From NCBI GenBank assembly GCA_937967805.1, contig CALBTC010000358.1, positions 1 through 64,000 of the forward strand: DNA of 64,000 bases, in the 5' to 3' direction. Shown here one piece after another: positions 60,795-64,000 of this stretch. The DNA is from an uncultured Anaerolineaceae bacterium. GTDB lineage: Bacteria > Chloroflexota > Anaerolineae > Promineifilales > Promineifilaceae. The notes beneath the pieces were generated by a model that searched no databases, was not told where the DNA came from, and saw nothing but the letters and a program-made list of their open reading frames with translations. The position numbers were made by a program, and so were the translations under genes. How positions within the stretch are numbered: the stretch's first letter is position 1; every line of letters starts with the position of its first letter.

Positions 60795-62711
60795 TCAAGG
60801 CAATCCCTTAGGGTCTGGGTATTCAATGGTTCGTTTTTTATTTTTCCACCACCAGTATAGGGCTACAAAAGGAATGATGAACAGAGAGGTGAGCACTATA
60901 AAATAGGTGATAAATGTAATGAGTTGAGCCGTGCTGACGCCAACCCGGGCTGCGTGGTCGCGAATGCGCGCCTTAAGCGTTGGTTCCCAGCTAAGGGGCA
61001 AGGGTGACGATTGATCCGGGTGCAAAGCAGAGACGACCACGGAATCGAGCGGGACGGCCTGCAAACCAGCGATATTAAACAGGTTAACCATCTGCCCGGC
61101 TTCAACGTCGATGGGCGAAACTTCGCCTCGCTGACGCACCAGAGCACGGCCGTTCACCACAAACAACCAACCCTGCTTTCCCGGCAAATATTCCAGGGCA
61201 AACTGCCCGGCAGACAGTGAAATCTCAGCCGCAGCCGTGTGGATGATGATTGGCTCGGCGCTGCCGCCGTGACCCCACAGCCAGCCATTCTCCAGGACAA
61301 ATTCGCTGCCGGTAACCTCGACCCGGCTCCCGGCGGGGACAACGACGGCACCATCTCCCCAGGACACTGTCTGCGTCCCCGGCTGCGGCGTCAGCATGAG
61401 GTCCACATCGGACACGGAGCCTGATGAGAGGTCTACTCGTTTGGCCCGGCTGTAGTAACCCGGCGCGCTGATCAACAGTGAAACGGCTTGACGCGGCAGT
61501 TCCGACAGCAAATAGTTGTCCGAGCCGGGCAAAACAGCTTGGGTAGCACCCACCTGCTCCGGCGTGATCCAGGCAAAAGGCAGTGTTGTGCCGGTTTGGT
61601 CCAGGATACGGCCGTTTACCCACAATCCCGCCGCCGCTGCCACAGAAATCTCGGCCGTCCCGTCATAATCAGCCAGCAAATCAACTTCGTCACCAACGCA
61701 GGTGAGCCCATCTTGAATCAGGGCAGCTTCATCCATCGTCAGCAAATAGCGATCAATGGGCAGCAGTGAAAAAGAAAAAGTACCCTGTTCGGCAACCGTT
61801 TGGTAGCTTTCGCCCGTCGGCAAACGGATAGCCCATACAGACCGTGGCTCAGTTGGGCTTAAACCCGAAATATTGCCGGTCACCTCACCGGTATGGGCTT
61901 TGACGGTTAGGGTGAGCGGGGTGGAAACGGTCGTTTCCCCCGGAGCCAATGTTAATTCGGCCGTCGTAACGCCTTCATACAGCACGCCATCTACCACCGT
62001 CGGCTCTACACGAAAAACGTGGTCGGTCGGGGCCTCAGCCAGCGCCTCGGTGCGGATTAGCGCCTGTCCCTGCGCATCGCTCATGCCGCTAAAGCTGCGG
62101 CTGCGCCACAGGTACAGCCATGTAGCGGCGCTCACTTTCACCCCGGCCACCGGCTGGTCGGGATCGTCGGCCAGATGCACCAGAATGGGAACGGCCGTAT
62201 ACGCCGAGCGATCAACGGTGATGTGGCGCTCCACCTGGGCTTGCTGGTTGGTTTGGCTGGATACGGCCGTTACCCGCAGCGTCACCGCCCCGGCCGGTAA
62301 ATCCAGGTTCCCCGGCAGGTGGCAATAGTCGCCACAAGTCAAATGTTCCGCAGGAAAACGGCCGTCAGAGCCGTCTGGGTTCACCGTGACCAAAAATTCA
62401 AAAGTACCGTCTGGTTGGAGCGCACTGGTCAGTTCGCCAGACACTTCTCGATCTTGTAACAGTTCAAGGCGTACGGTTATCGTCGTCAGGTCGATGCCCG
62501 GTGCTTCTATCCACCCTTTAATCGGAATGCTGTACAACAGCGACGTCGGTCCGGCGTAAAACGTTTCACCCTCATTGGGCCATTCCAGGTGAACCACCAG
62601 TGTGCTCTCTTGCGCCGCCGCAGGTGGGCGATGCGCGCTGAAGGCCAACGCCAACAGCAAACAGGCACCAAGCAGAAGGCGAGACCACCAATTAATCGGG
62701 TTTGTGTTCAT
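60795..62711 (-). CDS. Exported membrane protein with FecR-like domain
   Basis: 638 residues from ATG 62711, overlapping the cytochrome gene by 20 bp. Signal peptide (LLLGACLLLALAFSA), then several beta-sandwich repeats with Ig or carboxypeptidase-regulatory character (AGVKVSAATWLYLW, GEVTGNISGL, ISAPGYYSRAKRVDL). A FecR-like segment follows (about residues 455-560; SWGDGAVVVPAGSRVEV, WLFVVNGRALVRQ, PIDVEAGQMVNLF). One C-terminal helix (LITFITYFIVLTSLFIIPFV) with a Lys-rich cytoplasmic end anchors it. CGDYC may form a disulfide. Probably a structural or sensory partner of the multihaem cytochrome; function not known. Confidence 0.75.
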   Translation of the reverse strand: MNTNPINWWSRLLLGACLLLALAFSAHRPPAAAQESTLVVHLEWPNEGETFYAGPTSLLYSIPIKGWIEAPGIDLTTITVRLELLQDREVSGELTSALQPDGTFEFLVTVNPDGSDGRFPAEHLTCGDYCHLPGNLDLPAGAVTLRVTAVSSQTNQQAQVERHITVDRSAYTAVPILVHLADDPDQPVAGVKVSAATWLYLWRSRSFSGMSDAQGQALIRTEALAEAPTDHVFRVEPTVVDGVLYEGVTTAELTLAPGETTVSTPLTLTVKAHTGEVTGNISGLSPTEPRSVWAIRLPTGESYQTVAEQGTFSFSLLPIDRYLLTMDEAALIQDGLTCVGDEVDLLADYDGTAEISVAAAAGLWVNGRILDQTGTTLPFAWITPEQVGATQAVLPGSDNYLLSELPRQAVSLLISAPGYYSRAKRVDLSSGSVSDVDLMLTPQPGTQTVSWGDGAVVVPAGSRVEVTGSEFVLENGWLWGHGGSAEPIIIHTAAAEISLSAGQFALEYLPGKQGWLFVVNGRALVRQRGEVSPIDVEAGQMVNLFNIAGLQAVPLDSVVVSALHPDQSSPLPLSWEPTLKARIRDHAARVGVSTAQLITFITYFIVLTSLFIIPFVALYWWWKNKKRTIEYPDPKGLP

Positions 62712-63744
62712 CGGGCGTGTCCTCAACGTCCAGCGGCAGCTCCCAGACATTGTCGGGGAAGTGGCAGCGGCTGCACGCTACCTCCCGCTGCACGTTGTGT
62801 GATTGGTACGGAGCCGTCGACTCTCTGCCTAACAATGAAATCGTGCGAAACGCGACCCATTGACCTTCGGTTGGGATGAGACCGACTTCAAGGGCGGCGC
62901 CATCGTGGCAGGCGATACAGGTCACGGCGGCATGGATGTTGCTGTGGGCCGCCTGGTAGCGCACCCCGGCATATTCACCCATCTGATATTCGTGGCATTC
63001 CAGGCAGGCCACCGGCGTTTCGTCTAGAATATTCATGTGAATGTCGGCCACGCTGGAATGGCAGTCCTGGCATTCCTGTTCGGTTATTTGATCGATATGT
63101 TCGGGAATATCTACCGGGTAGCGCGTGGTGAAATCAGTATGGCAGCCGGCGGCCGTACAGCTGGCGGTGGTAGTGTGGGCATCGTGGCAGTCGGTACAGG
63201 TAAAATCGGCATGAACGCTGTTGGTGATGTGACGGCCGTGTTGCAATGTTTCTGAATCGGCGTGGCATTTTTCACACAGTTGTGTGGATGAGGCCACCGT
63301 CTCATAATAATTGGTGTTCATGTTCAGCCAGGCAATCTCAGGCTCAGCCACACCATCTTCCACCCGGTGACAAACCGGACAGCCAATGTCTTGCCATTCT
63401 TCCTCGGCAATGAGCACGTTGCTCTCGGCGATGCGTGGTTCCGGCTCGTTGGGAAATTTGCAGGAGACGCAGTTAGGCGGCGGATCGATTTCTGCGGCCG
63501 TATTCCAGTTTTGCGGCGAATGACAGCAGGCGCAATAATCATTTGGCCCTTTTTCCAGCGCGTACGTGTTGGCGTGGGGGCTGCTCTCCCAGGCTGTCCA
63601 ATAATCGGCCTGTGGCGAAACTGTCGGCTCGGCTGCTGTTTCTTCAATGGATGGCTCAGCACTCACCGGCTGCGTTGTTTCAGCCTGGCAGCCGAACAGG
63701 GCAGTCACCAGCAGCAATAAACTTATCTGACAAATGGTTTGCAC
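62692..63744 (-). CDS. Multihaem c-type cytochrome lipoprotein
   Basis: About 350 residues from GTG 63744, which gives a compact lipoprotein signal (LLLLVTALFGC). The open frame extends to ATG 63858, but that extra part is encoded by a dispersed repeat and is probably not translated. Ten haem-type motifs in order: CACCH, CVSCK, CPVCH, CEKCH, CTDCH, CTAAGCH (C-x4-CH), CQDCH, CLECH, CIACH and CSRCH. The Lys-type CxxCK is known for the catalytic haem of NrfA nitrite reductase; this protein is otherwise not NrfA-like. It likely moves electrons to or from an outer-face enzyme in the same operon. Confidence 0.9.
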   Translation of the reverse strand: MQTICQISLLLLVTALFGCQAETTQPVSAEPSIEETAAEPTVSPQADYWTAWESSPHANTYALEKGPNDYCACCHSPQNWNTAAEIDPPPNCVSCKFPNEPEPRIAESNVLIAEEEWQDIGCPVCHRVEDGVAEPEIAWLNMNTNYYETVASSTQLCEKCHADSETLQHGRHITNSVHADFTCTDCHDAHTTTASCTAAGCHTDFTTRYPVDIPEHIDQITEQECQDCHSSVADIHMNILDETPVACLECHEYQMGEYAGVRYQAAHSNIHAAVTCIACHDGAALEVGLIPTEGQWVAFRTISLLGRESTAPYQSHNVQREVACSRCHFPDNVWELPLDVEDTPDEHKPD

Positions 63745-63751
63745 TAAGTAA

Positions 63752-63839
63752 CTATCCGAATATTGGCCACAGAGATTGCTGAGATTGGTCTCAACTCCTC
63801 TATCTTCTCTTTTTCCCCTGTGGCTTTTTCGGATAGATT
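63752..63839. repeat. CTATCCGAATATTGGCCACAG long inverted repeat, copy 2
   Basis: Same outer arms and the same TTGGTCTCAA and TATCTTCTCTTTTT core words as 21997-22093. It lies directly upstream of the multihaem cytochrome start, where a promoter would be expected, and adds an artificial in-frame extension to that gene. Confidence 0.82.
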
Positions 63840-63887
63840 CTAATTGATAGTTTCCCATGATATTCTTTCGTCATTTTCTGAATCTGC

Positions 63888-63938
63888 GGAGTCCGCATCC
63901 TCAGATGCGGACGGTGGGCATCTGAGGATGCCCACTCC
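63888..63938. repeat. Twin hairpin with outer stem (cloverleaf-like) after the right-edge gene
   Basis: Perfect hairpins GTCCGCATC-CTCA-GATGCGGAC (63891-63912) and GTGGGCATC-TGAG-GATGCCCAC (63914-63935), enclosed by GGAGT/ACTCC. The second core is the reverse complement of the first, the same design as the GAACATCTC/GAGATGTTC twin hairpins at 106 and 48978. It may end transcription of the minus-strand gene entering from the right edge. Confidence 0.8.
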
Positions 63939-63940
63939 TC

Positions 63941-64000
63941 CTAGCGTGCATTCGGATCGGGATTGCGCTCAAAATATTCACACCAGAACAAAGATGCCCC
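63941..64000 (-). CDS. C-terminal fragment of an unidentified protein
   Basis: The last 19 codons of a minus-strand gene entering from the right edge: GASLFWCEYFERNPDPNAR, then TAG 63941-63943. The hydrophobic-aromatic helix followed by NPDPNAR is protein-like and there is no stop up to the edge. It precedes the multihaem cytochrome on the same strand and is probably part of the same operon, possibly a membrane or catalytic subunit. The fragment is too short to name. Confidence 0.6.
   Translation of the reverse strand, partial: GASLFWCEYFERNPDPNAR

Overview
The window looks like a chromosomal segment of an uncultured, moderately GC-rich bacterium, most likely a Chloroflexota (Anaerolineae/Ardenticatenia-like) member. 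This is inferred from the gene families: giant SARP-AAA-TPR regulators, fused oxidase subunits I+III with a caa3-type subunit II, fused LivM-LivG, and a fused A/B CoA-transferase. No rRNA, tRNA or CRISPR array was seen. The 8-bp palindrome ACGGCCGT is scattered through genes and spacers (about 80 copies counted by eye), like the HIP1 palindrome of cyanobacteria. Many spacers hold short dispersed inverted repeats.

Layout. 1-6 kb: carB (5' end) and carA, a DUF58 protein, an SDR and a biotin carboxylase. 6-16 kb: AAC(3)-like acetyltransferase, enoyl-CoA hydratase, an SDR, a stand-alone formate-dehydrogenase-like molybdoenzyme, an aldehyde ferredoxin oxidoreductase coupled to a YkgJ protein, and a fused 3-oxoacid CoA-transferase. 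16-29 kb: a large lipoprotein with two glycosidase-like domains, a CopB-type copper ATPase, a phosphodiesterase/phosphatase, pyrophosphatase, and small stress or membrane proteins (CsbD, AI-2E-type, BrkB, ChaB, MgtC/SapB, and a pseudo-metzincin membrane protein). 29-34.6 kb: an aerobic respiratory operon (CoxB with cytochrome c domain, CoxA-CoxC fusion, a small membrane protein, two haem proteins), then a DedA protein that appears to start with ATT.

36-46.5 kb is the most unusual block. Four co-directional, mostly overlapping genes encode a SARP/BTAD-AAA-TPR regulator, a permease-less ABC-type substrate-binding lipoprotein, a membrane dCache-HAMP-GAF protein whose output domain is a P-loop NTPase, and a related NTPase fused to a Ser/Thr protein kinase. 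The last gene is interrupted by one in-frame TAA. The block has very few ACGGCCGT copies, which suggests later acquisition. I infer a ligand-sensing pathway in which NTPases replace a histidine kinase.

46.5-55 kb is a catabolic and uptake cluster on the minus strand: cupin, thioredoxin, UbiD-type decarboxylase, DUF2848 hydrolase, a branched-chain-amino-acid-type ABC transporter and an AhpD/CMD protein. The cupin gene sits between two 50-bp direct repeats. 55.4-56.2 kb holds a cis-prenyltransferase split by an in-frame TGA. 56.6-64 kb holds a minus-strand redox cluster: a decahaem-like lipoprotein cytochrome, a FecR-like membrane protein, a TorD chaperone, a ferredoxin, a radical SAM protein and an FmdE protein. 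It probably serves a molybdo/tungstoenzyme encoded beyond the right edge.
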